DNA of 64,000 nt. Source: Rugamonas rubra. Lineage in GTDB: Bacteria; Pseudomonadota; Gammaproteobacteria; Burkholderiales; Burkholderiaceae_D. Within the stretch, counting starts at the first letter, position 1; each line of letters begins with the position of its first letter. Positions 43,721 through 52,623 of the stretch are shown piece by piece. The DNA lies in assembly GCF_900114705.1 (NCBI RefSeq), contig NZ_FOTW01000019.1, positions 107,509 through 171,508 on the forward strand. The letters run 5' to 3'. The notes below the pieces were generated by a model. That model was not told where the DNA came from, did no database searches, and saw nothing but the letters and a program-made list of their open reading frames with translations. A program made the position numbers and the translations under genes.

Positions 43721-44950
43721 ATGAACAGTCCATCCTCCCCCTCCGTGCGGCGCTTCATCCAGAGTGATATTTGCATCGTCGGCAACGGCGCCATCGCCAA
43801 GACGGCGGCACTCGGATTCGCCCAGGCCGGGCAGAGTGTCACCCTGCTGTGTCCGCCGGCGCCGCCGGCTTCGGCTTCGGCCGGCGCCGACCCCGGCTGG
43901 GACGTGCGCGTCTTCGCCCTCAACCACACCGCCTTCCACCTGCTGTCCGCCCTCAAGGTGTGGGGCGCGCTCGACGCCGCCCGCGTCGCCCCGGTCGACG
44001 CCATGCTGGTCAACGGCGACGGCGCCCAGGCCGGCGCGCTCGGCTTCGACGCCTACGGCGCCCACACCGGCACGCTGGCCTGGATCGTCGAGGACCGCAA
44101 CCTGAACCAGGCGCTCGACGCCGCGCTGCGCTTCGCCCAGAACGTGAGCATGGTGCAGGGCCGCGCCACCGGCCTGCTGCGCGGCGCCGAGCATGCCACC
44201 GTGCACCTGGACGACGGCTCGTCCATCCAGGCCGCGCTGGTGGTCGGCGCCGACGGCGCCCAGTCCTGGGTGCGCGGCCAGTGCGACATCGGCATGGACT
44301 ACCGCTCCTACGGCCAGTGCGCCGTGGTGTCGAACTTCCACTGCGAGCGGCCGCACCACGGCGCCGCGCAGCAGTGGTTCACCGGCGCCGAGGGCATCGT
44401 CGCCCTGCTGCCGCTGCCGGGCGACATGGTCTCGCTGGTCTGGTCGGCGCCCGAGGCGCTGGCCGCCACGCTGCGCGCCGAGTCGGCCGAACAGCTGGCC
44501 GCCCGCCTGGCGCCGTTCGCCGACGCCAAGCTGGGCAAGCTGACGCCGCTGCGGCCGGAGCTGGTGCGCGACTTCCCGCTGCGCCTGATGCGCCCGCACA
44601 GCATGGTCTCGGGCCGCGTCGCCCTGGTCGGCGACGCCGCCCACGTGGTCCACCCGCTGGCCGGCCACGGCATGAACCTGGGTTTCGCCGACGTCGAGCA
44701 GCTGGTGCGCTGCGTCGCCGAGCGCGAGGCGCAGCGCGGCATCGGCGACGAGCGCGTGCTGGCCCGCTACGCCCGTGCCCGCAAGGAGGACGTGCTGCTG
44801 ATGCAGCTCGCCACCGACGGTTTGGCGCGCCTGTTCGGCGCCGATTTGGAGCCGCTGCGCGTGGTTCGCAATTTCGGATTAAACTTGCTGGATAAACTGC
44901 CCGGGCTCAAGCGCCGGCTGATCTCGCACGCCCTCGGCAAGCAGGGCTGA
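43721..44950 (+). CDS. UbiH/UbiF/COQ6 family FAD-dependent monooxygenase
   Basis: Flavoprotein hydroxylase of 409 residues. The dinucleotide fold reads ICIVGNGAIAKTAALGFAQAG, with GNGAIA where most members have GGGxxG. The second and third FAD motifs are intact: VVGADGAQSWVR and RVALVGDAAHVVHPLAGHGMNLGFADVEQL. The C-terminal tail (LRVVRNFGLNLLDKLPGLKRRLISHALG) is typical of the ubiquinone hydroxylases. A role in ubiquinone ring hydroxylation is likely, but which position cannot be told. The gene starts just after a TATAAT, with no ribosome site. dsbC follows at 92 bases. Confidence 0.87.
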   Translation: MNSPSSPSVRRFIQSDICIVGNGAIAKTAALGFAQAGQSVTLLCPPAPPASASAGADPGWDVRVFALNHTAFHLLSALKVWGALDAARVAPVDAMLVNGDGAQAGALGFDAYGAHTGTLAWIVEDRNLNQALDAALRFAQNVSMVQGRATGLLRGAEHATVHLDDGSSIQAALVVGADGAQSWVRGQCDIGMDYRSYGQCAVVSNFHCERPHHGAAQQWFTGAEGIVALLPLPGDMVSLVWSAPEALAATLRAESAEQLAARLAPFADAKLGKLTPLRPELVRDFPLRLMRPHSMVSGRVALVGDAAHVVHPLAGHGMNLGFADVEQLVRCVAEREAQRGIGDERVLARYARARKEDVLLMQLATDGLARLFGADLEPLRVVRNFGLNLLDKLPGLKRRLISHALGKQG

Positions 44951-45042
44951 GCGGATCGCGCCGGGCCCGCCCCGGCGGCATTGGAACCAAGCGCGCGCCG
45001 GCCTTTGCCGGCGCGCGTCGTGTAGTCGTCATCGGAGATGGT

Positions 45043-45771
45043 ATGAGAAAGAGCAAGATCGCCCTGTTGTTATTGTCCGCGCTGGTCGCGTCCTGCGTCG
45101 GCGCCGAAACGCCGGTCGAGGAAACCATCAAAAAACTCATCGAGCCGCGCCTGGGCGACGGCATCAAGGTCGACTCGGTCAAGGCCACGCCCTACGGCGG
45201 CCTGTACGAGATCCGCTTCAACGGCGAGATCCTCTACACCGACAAGAGCGCCACCTACCTGTTCTCCGGCCACGTCTACGACGCCGTCAACTCGGTCGAC
45301 CTGACCAAGAAGCGCCTCGACGAGATCAACCAGATCAAGTTCTCCGACCTGCCGCTGCAGCACGCGCTGAAGACCGTCAAGGGCGACGGCAAGCGCGTCA
45401 TCGCCGTCTTCGAGGACCCCAACTGCGGCTACTGCAAGCGCTTCCGCCAGACCACGATGAAGGACCTGGACAACGTCACCGTCTACACCTTCATGTACAA
45501 CATCCTGTCCGACGACTCCTTCGTCAAGTCGAAGAACATCTGGTGCGCGCCGGACCGCAACAAGGCCTGGGACGACTGGATGTTGTCCGGCAAGGCCGCG
45601 CCGGCCGCGCCGGCCGGCTGCGCCAGCACGCCCAACGAGGCGGTGGTCGAACTGGGCCACAAGCTGCGCATCAACGGCACGCCGGCCATCTTCTTCGCCG
45701 ACGGCAGCCGCATCCCCGGCGCCATCGACCTGAAGGCGCTGGAAGCCAAGCTCGCATCGATCAAGCAGTAA
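45043..45771 (+). CDS. dsbC: Thiol:disulfide interchange protein DsbC
   Basis: Periplasmic disulfide isomerase of 242 residues. Signal peptide or lipobox-like start (LLLLSALVASCVG); N-terminal dimerisation domain (to about residue 90, ATPYGGLYEIRFNGEILYTDKSATYLFSGHVYD); a linker helix; and the thioredoxin domain with active site C128-G-Y-C131 in FEDPNCGYCKRF and the cis-Pro loop NGTPAIFFADG. Two further Cys (WCAP, GCAS) match the structural pair of DsbC. It reshuffles wrong disulfides in exported proteins. A GC-rich hairpin without T-run lies between it and the UbiH-like gene. Confidence 0.94.
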   Translation: MRKSKIALLLLSALVASCVGAETPVEETIKKLIEPRLGDGIKVDSVKATPYGGLYEIRFNGEILYTDKSATYLFSGHVYDAVNSVDLTKKRLDEINQIKFSDLPLQHALKTVKGDGKRVIAVFEDPNCGYCKRFRQTTMKDLDNVTVYTFMYNILSDDSFVKSKNIWCAPDRNKAWDDWMLSGKAAPAAPAGCASTPNEAVVELGHKLRINGTPAIFFADGSRIPGAIDLKALEAKLASIKQ

Positions 45772-45966
45772 ATCCGTTTTCGCGGGCCGCCGTTGGCGCG
45801 GCCCGCCGCATCCCTTAGCTTCCATTTTGCTGCACCCGGCATCACCGATGGTCCATGACAAAAGCGGGGTTCACCCGCTGCCTCACGGCGCGCCGCCGTA
45901 CGCGCGTCGCCCGCTGTCCCGGCTTTCACTCCTCCAATCAGAACCCCGCCCCAAGGAGCACACTAG

Positions 45967-46425
45967 ATGATCACCCTGAATATCAACGGCAAAGACATGC
46001 AGGTGGACGCCGATCCCTCGACCCCCATCCTGTGGGCGCTGCGCGACAACCTGAACCTGACCGGCACCAAATTCGGCTGCGGCGCGGCGCTGTGCGGCGC
46101 CTGCACCGTGCACCTGGCCGGCCAGCCGATCCGCTCCTGCATCACGCCGATCTCGGCCGCCGTCGGGCAGAAGATCACCACCATCGAGGCGATGGAGTCG
46201 GACAAGGTCGGCAAGGCGGTGCAGGAGGCCTGGGTCAAGCACGACGTGCCGCAATGCGGCTACTGTCAAAGCGGCCAGGTGATGAGCGCCACCGCGCTGC
46301 TGCGCTCCAACAAGGCGCCCAGCGACGCCGACATCGACAACGCCATGAGCGGCAACATCTGCCGCTGCGGCACCTATCAACGCATCCGCGCCGCCATCAA
46401 AGACGCCGCCAAAACCATCGCCTAA
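45967..46425 (+). CDS. Molybdenum hydroxylase [2Fe-2S] subunit (IorA-like)
   Basis: Small iron-sulphur subunit of 152 residues. The plant-ferredoxin-type cluster uses Cys38, 43, 46 and 58 (FGCGAALCGACTVHL), and the helical second cluster uses Cys97, 100, 132 and 134 (PQCGYCQSGQVM, GNICRCGTYQRI). This is the two-subunit isoquinoline 1-oxidoreductase type, where electrons pass from the molybdopterin subunit through both clusters to an external acceptor. The large subunit starts 10 bases downstream, so they are an operon. AAGGAG stands before the ATG. Confidence 0.93.
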   Translation: MITLNINGKDMQVDADPSTPILWALRDNLNLTGTKFGCGAALCGACTVHLAGQPIRSCITPISAAVGQKITTIEAMESDKVGKAVQEAWVKHDVPQCGYCQSGQVMSATALLRSNKAPSDADIDNAMSGNICRCGTYQRIRAAIKDAAKTIA

Positions 46426-46435
46426 GGGGAATGAC

Positions 46436-48664
46436 ATGCGCACTGAATGGCTGAATCAAGAATCGATGCAAACGGAAGCGGCCGCCTCCACGCCGGCGGG
46501 CGGCCTGTCGCGGCGCGGCTTCATGAAGGCCGGCGCGGTGCTGGGCGGCGGCCTGGTGCTGGGCTTCTTCATCCCCGGCGCCAACAAGTTCGCCAACGCG
46601 CAGGCCGGCAAGACGGTGTTCCAGCCGAACGCCTTCCTGCACATCGCGGCGGACAACAGCATCACCGTGCAGGTCAACCGGCTCGAATTCGGCCAGGGCG
46701 TGCATACCGCCTTGCCGATGCTGATCGCCGAGGAGCTCGACGCCGACTGGGCGCAGATGCGCGGCGCGCTGGCGCCGGCCGGCGACCAGTACAAGGACCC
46801 GGCCTTCGGCATCCAGATGACCGGCGGCTCGGGCACCATCAACCACTCCTTCATGCAGTACCGCGAAATCGGCGCCAAGGCGCGCGCCATGCTGGTGGCC
46901 GCCGCCGCCGAGCAGTGGAAGGTGGCGCCGGAGCAGGTCAAGGTCGCCAAGGGCGTGCTGAGCGGACCGGCCGGGCAAAAGTCCAACTTCGGCGCGCTGG
47001 CCGACGCCGCCATGAAGCAGGCGGTCCCCGCCAGCGTCAAGCTGAAGGACGCCAAGGACTTCCGCATCATCGGCAAGCCGGTCAAGCGGCTCGACGCCCG
47101 CCTCAAATCGACCGGCAAGCAGGAGTTCGGCATCGACTTCAAGGCGCCCAACAGCAAGGTGGTGCTGGTGGCGCGGCCGCCGGTGTTCGGCGCCAAGGTC
47201 GCCAAGTTCAACGCCAGCAAGGCCAAGGCCATCAAGGGCGTGATCGAGGTGCTGGAAGTGGCCACCGACCGTGGCGGCCGTGGCCTGGCGGTGATCGCCG
47301 AGGGCTACTGGCCGGCCAAGCAGGGCCGCGACGCCCTGGTGGTGGAGTGGGACACCAGCGCGGTGGAGAAGGTCAGCAGCGACAAGCAGCTGGCCGAGTA
47401 CAAGGAACTGGCGCAGAAGCCGGGCGTGTCGGCCAAGCAGGCTGACACCTCCAAGCTGGCGGCGGCACCGACCAAGATCACCGCCGTCTACGAGTTCCCC
47501 TATCTGGCGCACGCGCCGATGGAGCCGCTCAACTGCGTCATCGACCTGCGCGCCGACGGCTGCACCGTGTGGGCCGGCTCGCAGTTCCAGACCATCGACC
47601 AGGGCGCCATCGCCGCCACCGCCGGCCTCAAACCGGAGCAGGTGGTGCTCAACACGATGATGGCCGGCGGCGGCTTCGGCCGCCGCGCCGTGCCCACCTC
47701 GGACTACCTGGTCGAGGCGACCAATATCGCCAAGGCCTGGAACGCCAGCGGCAAATCCGGCCCGTTGAAGGTGGTGTGGAGCCGCGAGGACGACATCAAG
47801 GGCGGCTACTACCGTCCCTCGCACGTCCACCGCGCCGAACTGGGGCTGGACGACAAGGGCCACATCGTCGCCTGGAACCACACCATCGTCGGCCAGTCCA
47901 TCATTTCCGGCACGCCGTTCGAGCCGATGATGGTCAAGAACGGCGTCGACCACACCATGGTCGAGGGCATGGGCGAACCGTATGAAGTGCCGATGAACCT
48001 GAGCGTCCACAACGTCAAGGCCAACGTGCCGGTGCTGTGGTGGCGTTCGGTCGGCTCGACCCACACCGCCTTCGTCATGGAGACGCTGATCGACGAGGCG
48101 GCCCACGCCGCCAAGATGGACCCGGTGGCCTACCGTCGCCAGCTGCTGGGCGAGAAGGCCAAGCGCCACCTGGCCGCGCTCGACCTGGCCGTGGCCAAGT
48201 CCGGCTACGGCAAGAAGGCGCTGCCGAAGGGCCAGGCCTGGGGCGTCGCGCTGCACGAGTCGTTCAACAGCGTGGTGGCCTACGTGGTCACCGCCTCGGT
48301 GAAGAACGGCGTGCCCAAGCTGCACAGCGTGACCGCCGGCGTGCACTGCAACCTGGCCGTCAACCCGCTGACCATCGAGGCGCAGGTGCAGGGCGCCGTG
48401 CTGATGGCGGTCGGCACCACCTTGCCGGGCGCCGCCATCACGCTCAAGGACGGCGTGGTCGAGCAGCAGAACTTCAGCGACTACCCGGTGGCGCGCATGC
48501 CGGACATGCCGCAGGTGGCGGTGCACATCGTGCCCTCGGCCGACGCGCCGACCGGCATGGGCGAACCGGGCTTGCCGCCGCTGGCGCCGGCCTACGCCAA
48601 CGCCTTGTTCAAGTTGACCGGCAAGCGTTTGCGCAAGCTGCCGTTCGACCTGGCCTCGGCCTAA
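46436..48664 (+). CDS. Molybdenum hydroxylase molybdopterin subunit (IorB-like)
   Basis: Catalytic subunit of 742 residues of the xanthine-oxidase superfamily. A twin-arginine signal is evident (LSRRGFMKAGAVLGGGLVLGF), so the folded heterodimer is exported to the periplasm. Conserved stretches include NRLEFGQGVHTALPML, GGSGTINHSFMQYREIGAKAR, PYLAHAPMEPLNCVID, MMAGGGFGRRA, WWRSVGSTHTAFVMETLIDEAA and GMGEPGLPPLAPA, the last containing the catalytic Glu. Substrate is probably an N-heteroaromatic compound or aldehyde; it cannot be named from sequence. A cofactor-modifying enzyme follows after four bases. Confidence 0.93.
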   Translation: MRTEWLNQESMQTEAAASTPAGGLSRRGFMKAGAVLGGGLVLGFFIPGANKFANAQAGKTVFQPNAFLHIAADNSITVQVNRLEFGQGVHTALPMLIAEELDADWAQMRGALAPAGDQYKDPAFGIQMTGGSGTINHSFMQYREIGAKARAMLVAAAAEQWKVAPEQVKVAKGVLSGPAGQKSNFGALADAAMKQAVPASVKLKDAKDFRIIGKPVKRLDARLKSTGKQEFGIDFKAPNSKVVLVARPPVFGAKVAKFNASKAKAIKGVIEVLEVATDRGGRGLAVIAEGYWPAKQGRDALVVEWDTSAVEKVSSDKQLAEYKELAQKPGVSAKQADTSKLAAAPTKITAVYEFPYLAHAPMEPLNCVIDLRADGCTVWAGSQFQTIDQGAIAATAGLKPEQVVLNTMMAGGGFGRRAVPTSDYLVEATNIAKAWNASGKSGPLKVVWSREDDIKGGYYRPSHVHRAELGLDDKGHIVAWNHTIVGQSIISGTPFEPMMVKNGVDHTMVEGMGEPYEVPMNLSVHNVKANVPVLWWRSVGSTHTAFVMETLIDEAAHAAKMDPVAYRRQLLGEKAKRHLAALDLAVAKSGYGKKALPKGQAWGVALHESFNSVVAYVVTASVKNGVPKLHSVTAGVHCNLAVNPLTIEAQVQGAVLMAVGTTLPGAAITLKDGVVEQQNFSDYPVARMPDMPQVAVHIVPSADAPTGMGEPGLPPLAPAYANALFKLTGKRLRKLPFDLASA

Positions 48665-48668
48665 GCGG

Positions 48669-49259
48669 ATGCCGCTGGTCGGCATTTTGCTGGCCGCCGG
48701 AAGGGGCAAGCGTTTCGACCCCTCCGGCGTGCAGAACAAACTGCTGCAGCCGCTGGCGAACGGCGACGCCGTCGTCCTCGCCAGCGCCAAGAATTTGCTC
48801 GCCGCGCTGCCGCGCGTGGTCGCCGTGGTGCGGCCGGGCGACGAGAGCGTCGCCGCGCTGCTCGGCGCGGCCGGCTGCGAGGTGCGCGTTTGCGCCGAAG
48901 CCGACACCGGCATGGCCGCCTCGCTCACCCATGCGCTAGACTACGCCCGTGGCGCGCCCGGTTGGCTGGTGGCGCTGGGCGACATGCCGTTTGTGCGGCC
49001 AGCGACCATGCGTCTGCTGGCCGAGCGCATCGAGGGCGGCGCCCGCATCGCCGCGCCGCTGTACCGGGGACGGCGCGGCAATCCGGTGGCCTTTTGCGGC
49101 GACTACCTGTCGCTGCTGCTGGCGCTGGACGGCGACCAGGGCGCCCGCGCCATCCTGCACAGCCACACCGTCAGCGAAGTCGAGGTCGACGACGCCGGCG
49201 TGCTGCGCGATATCGATTTGCCGAACGACTTGGAAAAAGGGTCAGACCCTAGGGTCTGA
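48669..49259 (+). CDS. mocA: Molybdenum cofactor cytidylyltransferase (MocA-like)
   Basis: Nucleotidyltransferase of 196 residues: GILLAAGRGKRFDPSG (nucleotide loop), LLQPLANGDAVV, AEADTGMAASLTHAL, WLVALGDMPFVRP (metal-binding Asp) and RGRRGNPVAFCGDY. MocA converts molybdopterin-Mo to the CMP form used by xanthine-oxidase-type enzymes, which fits its position four bases behind the IorB-like gene. No XdhC-type insertion chaperone is adjacent. The last seven codons and the stop are formed by a REP-like palindrome, so the C-terminus may have been rewritten by that element. Confidence 0.9.
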   Translation: MPLVGILLAAGRGKRFDPSGVQNKLLQPLANGDAVVLASAKNLLAALPRVVAVVRPGDESVAALLGAAGCEVRVCAEADTGMAASLTHALDYARGAPGWLVALGDMPFVRPATMRLLAERIEGGARIAAPLYRGRRGNPVAFCGDYLSLLLALDGDQGARAILHSHTVSEVEVDDAGVLRDIDLPNDLEKGSDPRV

Positions 49260-49263
49260 CCCT
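49238..49263. repeat. REP-like perfect palindrome, copy 1
   Basis: agggtcagaccct and agggtctgaccct form an uninterrupted 26-base palindrome, preceded by five A. It supplies the end of the mocA reading frame and may also terminate transcription. A second copy lies at 51155. Confidence 0.9.
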
Positions 49264-49316
49264 GAGTAACGCGTGTGCCGCCCCAGTGGTAGCCATGCCA
49301 GAACACGAGGACAACA

Positions 49317-51131
49317 ATGAAAAAGCCAAATAGCAGCAAGCCCGCCGTCGCCTACACCATCGTCCCCAAGGACCTGGCCGGGCATATCTTCCTAGTCACC
49401 CTGACGGTCGAGGCACCGGCCGCCGAAGGCCAGCAATTCATCCTGCCGGCCTGGATACCGGGCAGCTACATGATCCGCGAGTTCGCCCGCAACATCGTGC
49501 GAATCCGCGCCGAGAGCCGTGGCCAGCCGGTCGCGCTGACCAAGCTGGACAAGCACTCCTGGCGCGCCGCCCCGGTCAAGGGCGCGCTGACGCTCGAATA
49601 CGAGGTGTACGCCTGGGACCTGTCGGTGCGCGCCGCCCACCTCGACCAGACCCACGCCTTCTTCAACGGCACCAGCGTGTTCCTGCGCGTGCCGGGGCAG
49701 GAACACGCGCCGCACCAGGTCGACATCCAACGCCCGGCCGACGCCGCCGCGCGCACCTGGCGCGTGGCCACCGCGCTGCCCGAGTTGAAGGCCAAGCGCT
49801 ACGGCTTCGGCACCTACATCGCCGCCAACTACGACGAGCTGATTGACCATCCGGTCGAGCTGGGCGACTTCGCCCTGGCCACCTTCAAGGCGCACGGCAT
49901 CGCGCACGACATTGTCATCAGCGGCCGCGTGCCCAATCTGGACATGGCGCGCCTGTGCGCCGACCTGAAGGCGATCTGCGAAACCCAGATCGCCTTCTTC
50001 GAGCCGCGCGGCAAACGCGCGCCGATGCAGCGCTACGTCTTCCTGACCCTGGCCGTCGGCGACGGCTACGGCGGCCTGGAGCACCGCGCCTCGACCGCGC
50101 TGATTTGCGCCCGCGCCGACCTGCCCAGCAGCGCCGCGCCGAAGAAGGCCGAGGTCAGCGACGGCTACCTGCAGTTCCTCGGCCTGTGCAGCCACGAGTA
50201 CTTCCACACCTGGAACGTCAAGCGCATCAAGCCGGCCGCCTTCGCCCCCTACGACCTGCAGGTGGAAAGCCACTCGCCGCTGCTCTGGCTGTTCGAGGGT
50301 TTCACCAGCTACTACGACGATTTGATGCTGGTCCGCGCCGGCATCATCGGCGAGCCGGCCTACTTCAAGCTGCTGGCCAAGACCATAGTCGGCGTGCTGC
50401 GCGGCAGCGGCCGCAGCAAGCAAAGCGTGGCCGAGTCCAGCTTCGACGCCTGGACCAAGTACTACCGCCAGGACGAGAACGCGCCCAACGCCATCGTCAG
50501 CTACTACACCAAGGGCTCGCTGGTGGCGTTGGCGCTCGACCTGAGCATCCGCGCCAAGAGCGCCGGCAAGAAGTCGCTCGACGACGTCATGCTGGCGCTC
50601 TGGCAGCGCTACGGCCGCGACTTCTACCCCACCGTGGGACGCGGCGTCACGCCGGCCGAGGTGGAGGCGCTGTTCGACGAGATCAGCGGCATGCGCCTCA
50701 AGCCCTTCTTCGACAAGTACGTGCGCGGCACCGACGACCTGCCGCTGGCCAAGCTGTTGGCGCAGTTCGGCGTCAAGTACAGCGACGAGCGCAAGTCGAC
50801 CAAACCCAGCCTGGACGTCAACGCCGGCCGCGACGGCAACGACTGCAAGCTGTCCAGCGTCCACGAGGGCGGCGCGGCGCACCAGGCCGGCCTGTCGGCG
50901 GGCGACCTGCTGGTCGCCATCGACGGCCTGCGCGTCACGGCGACCAATCTGGACACGCTGCTGTCGCGCTACGGCGTCGGCTCAGAGGTCGAGGTGCACG
51001 CCTTCCGCCGCGATGAACTGATGAGCTTCCGCCTGCGACTGCAGGGCGACCGCGTGCCCAACGTCGCCTTGGCGCTGGCGCCGGCCGGCAAGAAGGCCGC
51101 CGGCCCGTCGCGCCCCAGCGCACCGCGCTGA
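49317..51131 (+). CDS. M61 family metallopeptidase with PDZ domain
   Basis: Glycyl-aminopeptidase-type zinc protease of 604 residues. An N-terminal beta domain (AWIPGSYMIREFARNIVRI) leads to the zinc site HEYFHTWN (HExxH at 293-297) with the third ligand region LLWLFEGFTSYYDDLML. A PDZ domain near 515-585 (SVHEGGAAHQAGLSAGDLLVAIDGLRV) probably binds C-termini of substrates. No signal peptide is seen, so it should be cytosolic. M61 enzymes remove N-terminal Gly or Ala. The gene stands alone and is flanked by two copies of the same palindrome. Confidence 0.93.
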   Translation: MKKPNSSKPAVAYTIVPKDLAGHIFLVTLTVEAPAAEGQQFILPAWIPGSYMIREFARNIVRIRAESRGQPVALTKLDKHSWRAAPVKGALTLEYEVYAWDLSVRAAHLDQTHAFFNGTSVFLRVPGQEHAPHQVDIQRPADAAARTWRVATALPELKAKRYGFGTYIAANYDELIDHPVELGDFALATFKAHGIAHDIVISGRVPNLDMARLCADLKAICETQIAFFEPRGKRAPMQRYVFLTLAVGDGYGGLEHRASTALICARADLPSSAAPKKAEVSDGYLQFLGLCSHEYFHTWNVKRIKPAAFAPYDLQVESHSPLLWLFEGFTSYYDDLMLVRAGIIGEPAYFKLLAKTIVGVLRGSGRSKQSVAESSFDAWTKYYRQDENAPNAIVSYYTKGSLVALALDLSIRAKSAGKKSLDDVMLALWQRYGRDFYPTVGRGVTPAEVEALFDEISGMRLKPFFDKYVRGTDDLPLAKLLAQFGVKYSDERKSTKPSLDVNAGRDGNDCKLSSVHEGGAAHQAGLSAGDLLVAIDGLRVTATNLDTLLSRYGVGSEVEVHAFRRDELMSFRLRLQGDRVPNVALALAPAGKKAAGPSRPSAPR

Positions 51132-51154
51132 GCACAACCCTGCGGCGAAAATCT

Positions 51155-51181
51155 AGGGTCAGACCCTAAGGGTCTGACCCT
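51155..51181. repeat. REP-like palindrome, copy 2
   Basis: The same 13-base arms as at 49238 separated by one A (51168), located 24 bases after the M61 stop codon. Confidence 0.9.
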
Positions 51182-51349
51182 GGCTCGGCGCATCTGGGTG
51201 GTTTTAGCAACCCAGGGGCAGACCCGCGCCTGCCGCCGTGTGGGGGCGTGGCTTCCCCCCCCACTTTCATCCCTGCGATGTTCAACGGCGCCGTTCTGGT
51301 CTAGAATCCCGCTACGCGCGTCAATACCACTCACCATACCGGATAGCCA

Positions 51350-52540
51350 GTGACCCTGCTCGACCCCTCAACGATCATTCTGATGTCGGCCTTGATGGGT
51401 GGCGCGATGAGCGTCGTGCTGTTCGCCGCCGACCGCAGCTTCCCGGCCGAGATCCGTGGCCTCGGCCATTGGGCGGTGGGGCTGTTGCTGCTGATCGCGG
51501 CGGCGGTGTTGTTCAACCTGCGCGGCGTGCTGCCGCCGGCGCTGGCGCTGTTGAGTGCCAATTCCATGTTGCTCTGGGGCCTGGGCCTGTCGATGGTCGG
51601 CACCGAGCGCTTCTACCACCGGCCGCCCAGCTGGCGCGCCTTCCATCTGGTGTGGGGGCTGGGCATGAGCGCCATCGCCTGCTGGTTGCTGGTCTGGCCG
51701 GACTTCCAGGCCCGCGTCGCGGTGTTCTCCTTTCTCGTCTTCGGCTTCTACGCGCGCCAGGTGCAGCTGATCTGGCGCTACGGCGAGCGCCATTTCTCCA
51801 CCCGATTTTTCGGCGCGCTGATGCTGTTCCAGACCCTGGCAGTGCTGCTGCGCGGCTGCCTGGCGCTGTTCGGCAGCGCCACCAGCGTCGATCTGATGCG
51901 CGGCGGCCCCTTCGCCAGCTTCTATCTGGCCACCGCCAACTTCATGGTGTTGCTGCTGGCGGTCGGTTTCATGACGGTGGCCACGCGCCGCCTGCAGAGC
52001 ATCCTCGAGCTGCGTTCCACCCTCGACCCGCTGACCTGCGTGCTGAACCGGCGCGGCTTCGCCGACATCTACGGCAAGGAGCGGGCGCAACTGCGCCGCG
52101 CCGCCCGCGGCATGACCTTGCTCAGCATCGACCTGGATTTCTTCAAGCAGATCAACGACCAGTATGGCCACGCCATGGGCGACCGCGTGCTGGTGCATGT
52201 CGCCGCCACCGTCGGCAAGACCTTGCGCGAGTCGGACCACATGGCCCGCTTCGGCGGCGAGGAGTTCGTCGTGCTGCTGCCGGACACCGGCGTGGAGCGC
52301 GCCATCGGCGCCGCCGAGCGGATACGCGTCGCCTTGCGCGGGCCGCACCCGGAAGGCATGCCGGCCTACACGGTCAGCATCGGCGTGGCCTGCCAGCAGA
52401 GCGCCGCCGAGGATCTGGACGGCCTGCTGATGCGTGCCGACGCCGCGCTGTACCGCGCCAAGGCCAACGGCCGCGACCGCATCGAGGTGGCCGAGCCGGC
52501 CAGCCCGCCGGCGTCGATGTTGCACGCTATCCGCGCCTAG
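51350..52540 (+). CDS. Membrane diguanylate cyclase
   Basis: Protein of 396 residues with six to seven membrane helices (about 8-215), then a GGDEF domain with DPLTCVLNRRGF, DLDFFKQINDQYGHAMGD, the active site FGGEEFVVLL and ADAALYRAKANGRDR. RESD five residues before GGEEF provides an inhibitory site, so the enzyme should make c-di-GMP and be feedback-limited. The N-terminal region is a membrane sensor of unknown ligand. The start is GTG 51350 (GGATA upstream); ATG 51383 is the alternative. A TAGAAT-like -10 is at about 51302. Confidence 0.9.
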   Translation: MTLLDPSTIILMSALMGGAMSVVLFAADRSFPAEIRGLGHWAVGLLLLIAAAVLFNLRGVLPPALALLSANSMLLWGLGLSMVGTERFYHRPPSWRAFHLVWGLGMSAIACWLLVWPDFQARVAVFSFLVFGFYARQVQLIWRYGERHFSTRFFGALMLFQTLAVLLRGCLALFGSATSVDLMRGGPFASFYLATANFMVLLLAVGFMTVATRRLQSILELRSTLDPLTCVLNRRGFADIYGKERAQLRRAARGMTLLSIDLDFFKQINDQYGHAMGDRVLVHVAATVGKTLRESDHMARFGGEEFVVLLPDTGVERAIGAAERIRVALRGPHPEGMPAYTVSIGVACQQSAAEDLDGLLMRADAALYRAKANGRDRIEVAEPASPPASMLHAIRA

Positions 52541-52547
52541 GCGCCTG

Positions 52548-52619
52548 GCCTTGGTCTACGGCCTTGGTCCACGGCCTTGGCGCCAAGGCGGGGCGCCAAG
52601 GCGGGGCGCCAAGGCGGGG
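52548..52619. repeat. Two adjacent tandem-repeat tracts after a diguanylate cyclase gene
   Basis: First a 13-base unit of the type gccttggtctacg in two to three copies, then three exact copies of cgccaaggcgggg (52581-52619). They fill the gap between the convergent genes at 51350 and 52624. Confidence 0.85.
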
Positions 52620-52623
52620 CCAC

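Noticed and set aside
44992..45016. GC-rich hairpin between the UbiH-like gene and dsbC considered as a terminator
   Set aside because: Strong stem but no T-run in either direction, so not called as a terminator.
46397..48928. Minus-strand open frame of 843 codons over the molybdenum hydroxylase
   Set aside because: Shadow frame; the plus strand carries complete IorB and MocA motifs.
52548..52619. Tandem repeats considered as a partition or replication-origin iteron array
   Set aside because: Too few and too short copies, no AT-rich region, no DnaA boxes and no replication genes nearby.
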